From NCBI GenBank assembly GCA_037447655.1, contig JBBHKE010001969.1, forward strand, positions 62,001-126,000: a DNA stretch of 64,000 bases, read 5' to 3'. A model generated the notes under the pieces. That model searched no databases. It was not told the origin of the DNA and saw only the letters and a program-made list of their open reading frames with translations. Made by a program: the position numbers and the translations under genes. The DNA is from Zygnema cylindricum (Eukaryota; Streptophyta; Zygnematophyceae; Zygnematales; Zygnemataceae). Below, piece after piece: positions 1 through 12,295 of the stretch (positions within the stretch are counted from its first letter, which is position 1; each line of letters opens with the position of its first letter).

Positions 1-447
1 CTCCGGTATCAAATAATGCGGCGCCACGTGGTACCGCGTGACGCAATCTCCAAATGCCGCTAAAAGCTCACTTCGTGTGGCAGCTACAATGCTGGCCGTC
101 CGATCAAAACATATTTTACACGGTTCAGATTCACGTACGTGCATCAATTGTTCCTCTTCGTTAGTTTGATGTTAATTTGCCGTAGCGCTAATGTTTATTT
201 ATCTTCGAAATCCGTCAAGCGTATCGTTCCGGTGACGCCTATTGGATAAGGCTTACGTCTACGTAGTGAACTACAGATCCATATTCAAATCTAGACGAAG
301 GCAACATGTTGGTAAAATATCCTCTACTTCGAATTTTGCCACTTTCTAAATATGACGGCAGCCATGGCGTGCCTTTGATCCTCACTCTCTCTTTTTATCG
401 TAAAAATAAATTAGAGAAGTGAACTATTTAATTACCTCTTTTCAACA
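1..447 (-). mobile_element. LTR fragment, copia-type family
   Basis: This stretch aligns along its length with the promoter-distal halves of the two LTRs at 47397-47908 and 50448-50963, sharing the block around the CCACGTGG core and the tract before the terminal TTCAACA. It is cut by the window edge on the left and ends at TTCAACA (447), where Harbinger-like sequence takes over. The sense strand is inferred to be minus by comparison with the complete element. It carries a degenerate tRNA-like module at about 231-298. It is either a solo LTR or the end of an element outside the window. Confidence 0.7.
231..298 (+). repeat. Degenerate tRNA-Arg-like module in LTR
   Basis: The D-arm-like string ATTGGATAAGGC and a weak B box lie at the same place as in the other two LTR copies. 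This is the most decayed of the three, with the B box reading ATTCAAATCT. It is not a functional tRNA gene because the stems do not pair well. It is listed as support for the LTR-borne tRNA module. Confidence 0.45.
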
Positions 448-479
448 TATACAATCATCACAAGCGTAAGCTACGATTT

Positions 480-660
480 CGTCCTTACAGACATAGGGAC
501 ACTTGAAATCCGGGTCCGGCGGATCCGCGCTAAAATACAAAGTAAGTTTGCTAAGTTACATGTACATGGGGACATACCCTTAGGCAATACAGCGCTAAGT
601 TTTACAGCAAAACGACAGATTAAAACCCTTACTTATGCACATGGGGACATACCCTTAGTA
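480..660. mobile_element. Two Harbinger-like element ends, TTA flanked
   Basis: Two copies of the terminal sequence ACATGGGGACATACCC end at about 573 and 654, each followed directly by TTA. The interior matches both ends of the complete element at 4598-5344, including its GGCGGATC block and its CGACAG block. This is a rearranged remnant of that family. The class is inferred from the GGG terminus and 3-bp TTA duplication typical of PIF/Harbinger. Confidence 0.55.
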
Positions 661-689
661 AACAATTAAAATGTATGTTTAAAAAAAAA

Positions 690-770
690 AAATCAAATTC
701 CTCATTAGCGTAAATCACTGTAATTATTCCTATACGTTAAAAAAACTTGTACGCAAATAGCCATTGGTGA
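690..770 (+). mobile_element. Tail of TA-duplicating MITE (CACCGCC family)
   Basis: The sequence matches the right end of the 538-bp MITE at 44182-44719, with a decayed terminus (CCATTGGTGATGTA in place of CGATTGGCGGTGTA). The left half is missing. Confidence 0.4.
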
Positions 771-3140
771 TGTACAATACAGTATGTGGTCAATGTTCAC
801 GTTTTCTAATATATCACCGTTCAAGAAGTGTCCGCCACCACCGACATTTGTGGTCAACGGTCATTGTCCTAAACCCCCCGACATTTGTAGTCAGCGATCA
901 GATTTGACATTTTTAGTTAGCGGTCAATGTCCTACACCGTCGATATTTGTAGAGTTATGAAACGTTGACACCGACCAAGCGCGGTTCAAGAATAGCATCG
1001 TACTTGCACTTGTTTCTTCATTTTAGCTGCTTGTGAGATCCGTTTCGAGAATCAGACGTCAAAAGTACAACCGTCAATATTTGTAGCCATGAGTTAACCG
1101 TATTTGCGGAGTAATAATCGTGCTTGCGAAAAGCGTTTCTCCAACGACAACGAACAAAATGTCGTAAACGTAAAGCGTTTGCAAAGTAAGTAGGGTGTTC
1201 TTGGGGACGCTTTCGTGATAACTATATGTAGTTATTTGCGACAGCGAAACAAATTCCAATTTGTTCGCAATGGGAAACCAGTCTTAAGATTTGGACCCAT
1301 TAGGGCAGGTTTCGGGTCTAAAAGCATATTGATTTTACCCAATGATGCAATTGACGAGATTTTTTTTACCCAAAAATTGTCCCATGGAGGCTCCACTAAG
1401 GGCCAAAAGTGGTAATTTTAAGGCATTTTTCAACAATTGGGAAAATTTTGACCCCGAGTCAGTATGTGTCGAAATTATAGATCTATAAATTGCCCATAGA
1501 TAAAATGACTATTGTTTGCCCATTTTGGCCCTTGATGGAGGGGTGCTAAACGTTTTCATTAAGTCGTTTATATATCCATTCACCTAAACAAATCATCTAA
1601 AACATAAATCTACGACGAAATAACACAGCTACGCACCTCAATCTCGTGGTAAATTCGTATTTGTGCAAACGACACATGGTCAAATATCTTGTCCAAATCT
1701 AACTATGCATAAAACGTTCATCACTGTAAAACCTTGGAATGGAAAAAACATATGCGTATAAAAGGGGTAGAACAAAGGAAAAAAAAACATTTCAATACTA
1801 CAACCGGTTAAGCAAAAGATATGGAAAGGTATAGAGGACCAACAAACAATAAAAACTTAACAAAAGAAAGAAACCACCAAACTATGCAATAAACCTCACG
1901 CTCTACATTATATCCGCGCTTCAACGCCACTTGCACCAATTCAAATTATGCGCAATAATGAGCTTCCTCATTGTGAGCAATGTGTTAAACGCGTTTGTTT
2001 CGAATTAGTAGTTTAGCTGCAAACAGAATATGCGCTTGGGGGGGGAGGGTGAGGTAAAACCACATGTAGACGTAAAGCAGATGTAAAATTGTCAAGCGTA
2101 AAAAGAAGTGTCAAAAAATTTCAAACGGTAAAGTGGCTTGTTTCCACTCACCAATTCTTACTCCACTACCCGAACAAAAAAGAGAATGTAGTTGAGAAGA
2201 AGGTAACGTCTCTAATTGATTTCATAATTTAACGATTGTCGAAGACTGTGGTATACGATTTTGCAACTGAAAGTTATATTTGGCAATGAGAGATGGAAAA
2301 GGTTGAACACGAGTTTGGGTCCCCCACACGAACAAAACCAAACACGATATTGATAAGAAGGTATCATCTCGAATAATTAATAAATCAACAGTTGTCAATT
2401 TCTCCGATATACACTGCTGTTATAATTAGCGTTGACGCAAATTTTGGGTTTTTAAGACAGTAACACAAGAGTTGATGGATCAACTTTGTGAAATGGAAGT
2501 TAGGGACGATGGGGTTAAAATAAATACACCATCAACATTTAAGCATGAGGTAATGTTATATTCCACCAAAGCATACCTGCACAAATATGACACTACAAAA
2601 ATACAAAAGACTAAGTTGTTGACGGACAAACAATCCCTCCGATCGATAAAAAGTCCAATGTCTAACTATATTAGTGTTATTTTTTGAGCGAGATTGGGAG
2701 AACGTTGAACCATAAAACGTGCCAAAATTGAGAATGCCACTTGGGAGTCACAACACTTGTGAATGCCTTTACAATGCAAAAACTCATCCAACTACGCATC
2801 ACCAACATTGTTCACAAAAAAAGGGGCTCGTACGGGGGATCCAAAAGCTTTAATATCCTATTTTTTAGACTCGATACATAAACTTGTAGAGAGAGGATAT
2901 TAGTACATAAACCTCGTGGAATTAAGCTACAAACTCAACTGGTTTAATAGATAAAACGACCTTACTCCGTATAATGACAACATGGAAAGATAACTTGGTC
3001 GTGATGTCCCACAATGCGCATATCATCTAAGGCCGGAGGGTTCTCCCAAAAATTGAAGTTGGCCAAAGTTAAGAAAGCTACCCCTAAATGATCACCTTGG
3101 CGAGTGTCAAATCACAAAATTTAAGGTTATAACATGACCC
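771..3140. other. Gene-free repeat-derived DNA
   Basis: No coding potential is supported. At 825-960 a degenerate tandem repeat with units near 55 bp is built on GACATTTGTAGTCAGCGGTCA. The rest is AT-rich and I see no further structure in it. Confidence 0.4.
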
Positions 3141-3147
3141 GAAGGTA

Positions 3148-3540
3148 GTGTTATGTATTAAGGGCTCCTTGCCGATATTCGATATCTACCTATTTATGGG
3201 TACCTGACAATCGATAGATTGTCTGGATATATCGAGAAGCTTAATATCATGAAACTTTACTGAAGTATCGCGCCGATATGCTGATATATGAAAGTGGCGC
3301 TGGATTGGCAAAAGAATTTCATAAACTAATTGACCCCGCCCCCCCTCAAGCGGCCTCCTAAAAACAAAATGGGGAAGCCACGACTCAAAGTCGCAAGATT
3401 ATGACGTGGATGTTATCTCAAGTGAGCATGACATCATAATGTCACAAACCCCTAAACGTTTAGAATGTCACAAAAATTTAAGCCACTACAACCGTTAGCT
3501 TGTTTTGTAAACGTCTATAAATGTCACAAGTTTTAACTAA
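3148..3540. mobile_element. Fragments of TAGTGTT-ended and Harbinger-like elements
   Basis: From 3148 the sequence TAGTGTTATGTATT with following GATAT/CGATA-rich DNA resembles the repeats at 9330-9465 and 43130/45570-45685. From about 3360 to 3530 the DNA (GACGT, ATGTCACAA and CCCTAAACG blocks) matches the arm at 42785-42940 of the palindromic Harbinger-like structure. Both are partial. Confidence 0.4.
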
Positions 3541-4300
3541 GGGTATGTCCCCATGTACTTGAAACTTATCGAACCTAATTTGTTTTTTATCGCAGATCAG
3601 ACGGACCCGAATTTCAGGTGTCCTTATATGTAACACCAAAATTGATACTTATAGTTGTGACGATTGTATACGTTGACAATGCTCGCAACGACTCTCAACG
3701 TCTACAATCTGTAATGATGCACGTTATTTTTCGCAACTGCATGTGACGTCGCATGTCTCCGTGATAGTGTAGACGTACCGCCTTCAGCCTGTGCCGTTTG
3801 ATGTGTTTTGTCTTTGACCCTCCTATCCGAACGACGTGAAATGGCGTCGGAATCTTGAGACCCTTGCAAAAAAAAAACCGTACCAAACGTAAACGGACAA
3901 AACGAAATAAATTGTGAACTTTCACTCGTCGTATTAAACGGAAATGTGCAAAACATAGCGAATCGTGTACATTTCTTCATCGCTTTAAATATTTTGTTTT
4001 TTTTTTTAAAATTAGAGACGTGCTAATATAGATTCCTACTTGTTTAGCGAAAAAAAATTGTTTTAAAACACATCGCTGATCTGTTTTAAAGAAAACTTTG
4101 AAGATGATGTTTCTTCACGTAGCCGTGGGTCGAAAAATACAACACGACAACATGCAATACATTATAAGTTCGACGATGACGCAAAATGTACTTCTACTTT
4201 TTCGATTACTTTGTACTGTTGTTACTTAAGCGGTACGTCGCTAAGTTTAACGGGAAAAATAGAGAAAAAAACCCTTATTTTGGCACATGGGGACATACCC
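3541..4300. mobile_element. Harbinger-like non-autonomous element (copy E)
   Basis: Inverted ends GGGTATGTCCCCATGT (3541) and ACATGGGGACATACCC (4300) enclose 760 bp. The interior parallels the element at 4598-5344: a GCAGATC...CGGACCCG block near the left end, TTGACAATG, and a poly-A tract before the right end. The flanks are TAA on the left and GAA on the right, so the duplication is not exact. It contains no transposase and is a MITE-sized relative. Confidence 0.65.
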
Positions 4301-4597
4301 GAAGTCTACAATCGTCATAGTTCAAATTAACGATTTAGTTTTTGCACATTAGAACACTTTGAAAAGTATAACGGATAACCTTCACCTAAAATACAAAGTT
4401 ACATCTCAAAGTTTCAAATACATGGGCACACACCCTAAGCTGTGCATTTGCAACATAAATTCATCAAGATAGTCTAAAACGTTGGGATACACCGATAAAA
4501 CCATTTACAGCGCAACTGCTTTGAGTTTCCCGTTATTTCATTCAATACACGCTCAAAACGACAGAGTGGCAATTTTGCGTACACGCGACGCCCCTTA

Positions 4598-5344
4598 GGG
4601 TGCGCCTCTATGTAATTCAAACTTATACATATTTTTTTGTATTTTAGCGCAGATCCGGCGGACCCGGATATCAGGTGTCCCTATGTGTACCAAACGAAGT
4701 TGTCATTTAAGGGGGTTACGATTGTATACGTTGACAATGCCCGTGACAGTTGTCGACAGTGTACAATCTGTGATGACGCACCGAATTGTAAAAAAATGTC
4801 TTGGACGTCGCGAGAATGCGAGGCTGCGTGAGAGAGGCGGCGTGTGCGACTTGCTGGGGCGCCCTCAAAAATTTCTCAAGATTTCGTCAAATGGCATTCG
4901 AGTTTTCAGGCCCTTGGAATGGAAAAGTCCGTTCTGAACGAAACCCGACAAAACAAAACAAATTGTGTACTTTGTTGGACGCAAACGGACAACACATAAC
5001 GAATAGTGTACCTTCCGCCGTGGCTTGAATTCGTTTGAAATTTTTGAAAAAAAACATTACACGTGCGGATAAGTGTTCCTATTTGTTTTTAAAAAATACT
5101 TTGTTTCAAAACACATCGGCCCTGTATTTTAAAAAAAAGTTTGAAGATGACGTTTTTTGGCGTGGCCGTGGGTCGAAGAACACAAGACGACAAGATGTAG
5201 TACATTTTAAATTTGATGATGACGCAAAATGTACTTCTCTTCTTTTTTATTTTTTTGTACGGTTGAAACTTTCGCGGTACGGCTCTCAGTTTTACAGGAA
5301 AACGACAGGAAAAAACCCTTACTTAAGCACACAGAGACGCACCC
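4598..5344. mobile_element. Harbinger-like MITE, 747 bp, TSD TTA
   Basis: Ends are GGGTGCGCCTCTATGT on the left and the near-complement ACAGAGACGCACCC on the right. Both flanks are TTA (4595-4597 and 5345-5347), an exact 3-bp target duplication. TTA duplication with a GGG terminus fits PIF/Harbinger; no transposase is encoded. Short ORFs inside are not conserved in frame with the copies at 3541-4300 or 51192-52436 and are treated as chance. Confidence 0.8.
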
Positions 5345-5347
5345 TTA

Positions 5348-8300
5348 CACGCTTGCTCTAAGGGAAACGTATATCCGTCCCCCAGCGCAGTCGCCCAGGC
5401 TGGGAACCGAGAAGTCGACTCCAATCTCTTGCCTGAGGGTTGCGCCCCATTGGTTCAATTTGCGCGGCAAAATCGCCCGTTTGGAATTATGGCCCGATAA
5501 ATCGCTCCATCGCATGAAGCGGGTTAGGATTTGGCCATTGAGGATACGCCATGTACCCATTGCAAACAAAAAGGAAAACCGAAAAAAGCTACTTGAAGAA
5601 CAGAAATATGTGTTTTTCAAATTTCTCCATCAATTCCCAAAATTTGGACGAATCCGTTTCCTTCTTGCAAAATATATCTCAGAAATTCTACGGGCAACTC
5701 AAGTGGTTTTTGGTTTTCTTGTATTTGTCCTAGATTACAGGCGTCATAAACTGACAGGAACGCTCCCGATTCCCGGCGGCTATCCCAGCCGTTGAACTTT
5801 CCCACATCTATTTTTGCGGGTCATAGGTTTCTAAAATGGAAAACGACCGTCGTCTGAAAACGCGTTCTCTAGCGTATTGCACCACACAGCTCCACAGGGC
5901 AGAGCACTTATCCACCGTCCGATGAGCGGATTGAAGTCAACAACTGGCGATCGCTTTCTCGATTTTTCTGCTATCCAGTTACAGCGGACCAGCGCGGATC
6001 CAGCGGCTCCACAGACAAGACCGTACTGTACTGACGTCGCAGTATGCCCCTAAAGTACTGTACTTTTTTCTGGACTATTCGTCTATTCCAGAGCGTGTAC
6101 GGAGTAGCATGCGGGACGCGGGGTGGCTTCTGACATAAAAAGACATTTCAAGGCGCGAACATCCGCACTTTGTCTCGCTTTTCCATTCGCCCTCGTCTCA
6201 TTCTCCGTCGAAAAACCTCCCCACGATTTCCGGGAAAACGATTTCTCTCTCTCTCTCTTTCTCTCTCTCTTGCAGGGGACGAAAGTTCTCATGGGGCCCG
6301 ACCACAAGTCCATGGCCGTCTTTATCCGCAACCGACAACTGAGTCGAATCCTTACTCTCGCTCACATGAAGGGACAGCTGGCAATCTGTTATGACGACGT
6401 GCTCTTTTCTGATTGGACAGGACCTCCGAACCCGTCAGGAAATGCTTCGGCGCACATTGTAGAAAACGACAAGGCGAAGCGAAACTCTCCGCTGGCCCTC
6501 AGATACGGACGTCAGTTTGCTGACGTGGACAGCCCCGGAGGACGCGGCCCGGTGACCGAAAAGGGCCACTTAGGAAATGTACGGACAGGTTTTGAAATGC
6601 AACATGTCGGCAGTGCGCACACTCAGCGCCATTCATGTACGGAAGTGGTCCAGATAGACTGTGACGACCTCTGCTGCTGTACGGAATGCTGTCCATGTAC
6701 GGAAATTTGTCACCAGCCTGGGAGCTGTTTTTGTGAGCCAAGTTAGAAAACGACAAAAAAATAGAAAGGAAGTCAGACTTCTGTCGACCATTTTTCGAGG
6801 GAGGGGAGAGAGGGATTGGGCGGAAACCACAAGATTGACTAGTTTGTATATTTTCAGCTTTTTTATTCGAAGATGAAGTGGTTGATAGGGCGCCTCCTAA
6901 AAACCTCCCTTTTTTTTAGGGTTTTTTCTGAGTTGAATGGGGCTGCATGTTGCCTTCACCTAATTTGTACATAGTTGCCAATGAGGAAGGAAAAAGTAGA
7001 CGAACCGTAATTAGTGTGGCATGACAGTGGAAGTCCTTGGCACTAAATTGTAAAGTTTAGAAGCACTCCCAAAGAGATAATTTTGTTTTTCATGATTTTT
7101 TAGGGCTATTTTTTTAGTTGAATGTACAATTTTTTTTAGAGCTGTTTTCCGAAAAGGTGAAGATGTAGTTAAAAACACAATGGAAAAAAAAATCCGATGT
7201 TTAATTCTTTTATGGATCACTGTAGTCTCTCCAGGATTTCTGTCAGTTTGTGAAGCGGTGAAAAAAAATAAAAAGTTTTAAGTTCCTTCTTAACTTGAGT
7301 TTGTTTCAATGAAAATGATTTCTTATCGAAGGCGATTTACTAGGTAAAACCTTGGGAATATGAATCGTGATAGGGTTTTAGATTTGTACAAACTCCCACA
7401 TTGTGACGACTGGACTCCTCAATTTTAAAAAAAATATCTTACTCTTCTGTTGGGGATCTTGTTCGTTCAGTTTTTTGTGGATACGTATCTAAATGATTTT
7501 TCTGTCAAATAGTGGATAGTCATTCAGAAAATCCACTATATCTGATGTTTACTGGAAATATGCTCTGTTTTCTGTTTCTTCATTAAGTAACCCACTCTAG
7601 CTCTGGTACTTCAACTAATCCAGTCTTGTTCCAGTATTGAGGCTGGGAATCCACTGTAATTCTGGTTTTTTCAACTGGAAACCAACCCGAAATCTGGCGC
7701 CAGGAGATGAGTTTGACTCTTATTCTCATGGTTCACCTGGAATTTCAGAATACGCTAATAGGAAAATCCATCCGAGCAAATTCACGCATTTTGTTAGAAA
7801 CTACTTTCATTTTTCTAAAAAGGGTGCAAAATGTTAATGAAAGGTGTTTTAACCGGAAATCTAATCTCATTCTGGTATTCCAATTGTGACTCCCGCTGTA
7901 GTTTTGTGAACACAACTGGAAATTGATTCCATTTTGGTAAGGCTACTTGAAAAGTACTCTTTGACATTTTATTGCAACTCTAATGTTAGTGTTTCAGTTG
8001 TGAATGAAGTCCACTCTTCGGAGGCGCTGGAAACTCAATCATATTTCGGTGTTGCAACCAAAGGCCCACCCTTAAGTCAGTTGTTTCTACACGACCCTAA
8101 TTGACTCCAATTGAATTTGACTCATAGTTTTTAAGGATTTCAATTTTGGCAGGTAGTCTTTCATCCGGAGACATTTTACTTTTCTGAGGAGATGTAGACA
8201 GTTCCCACAGCTCGATTTCCTCAAAGCTTCAGGAAAAGTGTTGCTACGAGAGGAAGGAGAGAGGAGCAGAAGGGGCGTCGTGTTGAGAGTACCATGGCTT

Positions 8301-9080
8301 GGATGAGCTGAAAAGGACAAAAATTGTGGATTAGAGGGTACATGTCGAGCTTTTTCAGACGTTGGTTGTGCATTTTTAGGAATTACAACTGAGAACATAT
8401 TGAAGGACACGAATTCCAAGTCGATGACAGATATCTGGAAAGTCTCACAGTTCTTATGATAAGTTCGCTGAAATCTTCCTCTGGCATTCAAGTCCTTTTT
8501 GTCCTTTAAGATGAAATATTTGCCAGTCTTAATGCTTCAGCGCTTCCTAACAAACCTTGCCTTCCAATAAGAACAAAAACATCACACTCATATATGTGAA
8601 CATACATTTTGAAAGCCCGGAAAAATTTGGTCCATAGAGGTTTTGTTTAAATAAGATTTATTAAAAACAGGCACAAAAGTTTAAAAAGGTAGTCATAATC
8701 AGAATGTAAACAAAGTTTGTTTTTTCAAAGTCGACCATTATCAACAATGAAAAATTGGCCTTTTCACCTTTTGTTTACTCAAACTATGAAAGCACGATAA
8801 TCCTCATACACAAATTGGTGAAGAAGATGAGATGTGAAGAAAATGCTCTACCAAACATAAATTAACACTTTTCAACAACACGAGTTTTCTACATTCACTC
8901 CCTCCATGTCAACAAAGAACCACTTCAGGAACTCGTAAAACAGACGGATGGAAAAATATTAAACAACTGACACCGGGATTAACACTAACATTATTGCTGA
9001 GGTCCATTTACAGAACTTTGATTTTTTCCCCACGGAAAGAGCCTTTCCAAAGAGTTACAGAAATATACAAAAAGAACCAA
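5348..9080. other. Unassigned region, GC-rich at left
   Basis: The first 1.4 kb is markedly more GC-rich than its surroundings and contains a CCAAT box on the minus strand near 5450. A plausible splice acceptor (pyrimidine tract then TTGCAG) lies at about 6275, followed by an open stretch. TGTACGGA occurs four times in 6580-6705. This could be the 5' end of an undetected gene, but I could not assemble one. From about 7200 to 8200 the DNA is a degenerate repeat built on AACTGGAAA and TTCTGGT. No gene is called. Confidence 0.35.
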
Positions 9081-12000
9081 TCAGAGAAACTCTTTCTGAA
9101 TAACGTCCTTCAAAATCTCCAACTTAACAATAACATTTGGATTCATCATTTTTTGAGCTTCTTGGATTAGAGTTCCTTCCCTGTTGCTATAATAGGCATC
9201 GAGAACATGCTTCACCCATTTGTGAAGATCTTGAGGAGTGCTGCAAAACCAACCTCGCACAAACAGAAAGAAAACCGTCGGAAACCTGTTGTTAACCAAA
9301 AGGAATGCACACGACTGCGCTTTTGCTTTAGAGTGACAAGTTATCGCCGATATGGAATTTGTTGGTCCCAGACCGATATATCGGAACCTCTGACCGTTCG
9401 ATAACCGATAACTATCGGTATCGGTGTTATCGCGATAAGTTTTTTACCGATACACAACACTAGAAATTATAATTAATAATACTAATTTACAGGGTGACGT
9501 GGCAGATTTTGGTCACTTCCCTTAATTAGTGTTGTTAACTCTATTTTGTGATTTTTGGCCAAAAAAAGTCGCGACAGAATTAGTGTTATTAACACTAATA
9601 ACGATGGGCGGTGTACCATACCGAAAACTGAAAACGCAAACGTTCACTTACTCTGCCAAAAAACAACAAAAAACCACCTAGAGGGGGGAATCTTACGTGT
9701 AAAGATAATCAATTTCTGGTCCCTGTTGATCATCTCCCGGCGAAAAAGCCGCCACCAGCGCTGCAAACTGCTCTCGTGGATCTTCGAGCGTGATGAGGTG
9801 ACGCATGATGCGCACCTCCGTGGGAATGAGGCGCTGCAGGTTGCCCCGGGCCTGCAGGTACAGGTGGTACATCACGTCCTTCACCTGCACACCCACCGCC
9901 CCATAAAGGCCCAATCTTCAGTCCCAAACAGAACTCACCAACCTCCCTCTCCCTCTCCATCTCCAGGACGCGAGACCGATGGCTCTAAGATCACGACAGA
10001 AAACCCCTCATGCATACATCCCCTCCCTCTCCCTCGCCCTCTCCCTCTCTCCCTCTCTCTTCCTCCCTTCCCTGCTGTCCCTCCCCGCACCTCCTCCTTC
10101 ATCATGTTGGACTCCTTGGAAGCCGCCCACGCCTTGGTGATGAGGAGCATGAGTGCCGAGTCCAGCTGGTTCTTCTCCGCGAGATCGTCAATCTTCCGGC
10201 ACGCCTCCTCCAATGAGGGCGATTTCAGAATCTCCGAAAACTTCTCCTCGGCTCCCAGCATGGCCACCTCGTCCTCCATGGCCGCGTCGTATGCATTGAC
10301 GGCCGTCACACATTTCGCAGCAAGAGCCGCCAATTCTGTGGAGAAATCAACACTACTGATGGAGATGTTCAGCTTGGTTCTTGTTTATGTGTTTATGTGT
10401 TGATTTGTTTTGTGAGTTTATTGCTCATGTGTTCGTTCGTTTATTTTTTGTCCGTTCCAAAACAAGTATTGCATTTGTATTGACTGTCTCGATAATTATG
10501 CGTCAAGTGAAGGTTAACAAGCATTTTCCCCCTAAACATATGCCTGACATATTCTAAGCATGACTCTATTTTCGCATCTTCCTGCCGTTCTCCCCCACTT
10601 CTGTTTCAAAAAAAGAACAGAAAGAGACTGGAGGAAGAGTGCCCGTTGAAGCGTACCGTCTCGTCTCTCTGGGTTCTTCACATTGGCATTGCAGAGTGTC
10701 TGTAAATGCTCAAAAAAAGCTCCTGTAAAGTCCTTTCTCCTCCGGCTCATCACTGTATTTATGTCCTCATTCGCTTCTATATACCGTAACAGCTCATTGT
10801 GCCTCTCCATGTCATCATCCACCTGTAAAAAAAAAAACAAAAACAAAAACGGAAAAGGGAAACAGAAAAGGGAAAACGGAAAAGGGAAAGGATAAGAAAA
10901 AGAAACAGGGTGATTAAAGGAAAAAATATGTATTTGTCGGCAACAAAGCAACACCCTCATTGTCTCCCTTTCCCTTTCCTTTTCACATTCACATTCACTT
11001 TTACCATTCACTTCCTCTTTGTTTTCTTCTTTTTACGCTTGTGCTTTCAGTTTGATTTCAAAATTTCTGTCCCTTAACTCTTCCATAAGGAGCTCACTAA
11101 GAAAGAAGGCCACAGAACCATTGTATGATATCTCTCACTCGAGAAAAAAATTAACGACAATATCTCGGTTCCCACCTCCGATAAACCCCGCACATGAAAT
11201 AGTGTTGAACACACCAGTTACTTTTATTATGAAAAAAAGTGATATCCAGGTAGCCTGTCACAATAAAGGCATTATTAAACGAAAATAACGCAAAATTTTC
11301 CTAATTGCTAATAGCCATAAATGGGGTATCCGGATTCAAACAAAAAAAAATCCAAACCAAATGGAAAGCTGTATCTTATTACACAGCAGAAGATGTGCCC
11401 CTTCCTCTCTCTCTTTTTATCTCTCACACCAACACTTACTCTTTCTCTCAGATTCCAAACAAGAGATTTAATTGTCATCCTTGAGTCATCCTCGAGTTTC
11501 AATTTTAGAAGTTTCAATTTTAATCACAGCTAATAGAAGAAAAGTTAACCTGAAAAGTAGACAGGCAGTCGTCTCAAATATGCCTTCACACACAAATTCA
11601 AAAGCCAAGAACAACCTGTGGTATTTGAAACCAGAAATTCCACACTCCTCTCTCTTCCTCTTTCCCTTGTCACCCTCACCTCTTTCAGCCTCCTCGCCAG
11701 TCTGAATAACGTCTCTCTTCTCTTCGGATCCTCCATTGCCGCGGCTCTTTCCTTAATTCTTTTGAAAAAATGAGGTCTTATCTTTGCCCATTCCTCACTA
11801 TACGCCAAAAGTTTTCTCCATTCCTCAGGATCAGGACGGTCTATCCAGAAAACTTCAATAAGTTTATCACACACCCTCACCATCTTAAATCCCTTCTCAA
11901 ACTCTAAATCCTCATCTACTCTCCCGTCATCTCCCTCACTTCCTTCAGTCCCTCCTACTCCCTCCTCAATCTCCCTCCCCTCTGGCCTCTCTTCTGCCTC

Positions 12001-12295
12001 ATTGTCACCAACACCTCTCCCTCCTTCACTTTCCAAAGCAGCTGATCCCGAGGCCTCCATCGACATTCCATTTCCATTTACTTCATTTCCACCCCTTTTT
12101 ACCCATTCTGATTCCAAAGGAACCGCGACATCTCCACTTGGATTTTGTCTCATTTCGTGATCAAAAGAAGTTGAAGGAAGAACCGCATTTCCTCCTTCCG
12201 AAATAGCCATCAGAGATAGACCTCTTTTTCCTACAACCACAAGAAAACACAATCTACTGTGAATGACTTGACATACCGAGAAGAACAAACCTCAT
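9081..12295 (-). CDS. At4g37920-like plastid protein, six exons
   Basis: The gene is homologous to the land-plant protein At4g37920 (chloroplast-targeted, often annotated as endoribonuclease E-like); its biochemical role is not established. Exons on the minus strand are 12295-12277, 12230-11680, 10822-10657, 10335-10091, 9884-9697 and 9240-9081. All introns are GT/AG, phases fit, and the 1329-nt CDS gives 442 aa, close to the 427 aa I recall for the Arabidopsis protein. Blocks I recognise are WRKLLAYSEEW, RRRKDFTGAFFEHL, AAKCVTAVNAYDAA, KNQLDSALMLLITKAWAA and SREGTLI-like NREGTLI. Residues about 20-125 are acidic, Gly/Glu-rich and poorly conserved. The 19-nt first exon was chosen because its ATG (12295) restores phase; an in-frame ATG at exon 2 codon 14 (MAISEGG) is the alternative. 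The last intron contains MITE and TAGTGTT-repeat debris. Confidence 0.88.
9330..9615. mobile_element. Two transposon remnants inside an intron
   Basis: From 9330 to 9463 the GATA/CGATA-rich sequence ending in ACACAACACTA matches 45570-45685 in the same orientation. From about 9480 to 9613 lies the right part of a TA MITE ending CTAATAACGATGGGCGGTG before TA; its left end is not recognisable. Both lie in the last intron of the At4g37920-like gene and leave the splice sites untouched. Confidence 0.5.

Noticed and set aside
5229-5795. 188-aa plus-strand ORF
   Set aside because: It begins inside the Harbinger-like MITE and runs across its border into unrelated DNA. No conserved motif is visible.
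6123-6746. 207-aa ORF with a Cys-rich tail
   Set aside because: It opens at a GTG, contains a CT-repeat, and the Cys codons come from repeated TGTACGG and TGCTG words. An exon from 6276 is possible but unsupported.
9555-10403. 282-aa plus-strand ORF
   Set aside because: It is the antisense shadow of two exons and an intron of the minus-strand At4g37920-like gene.
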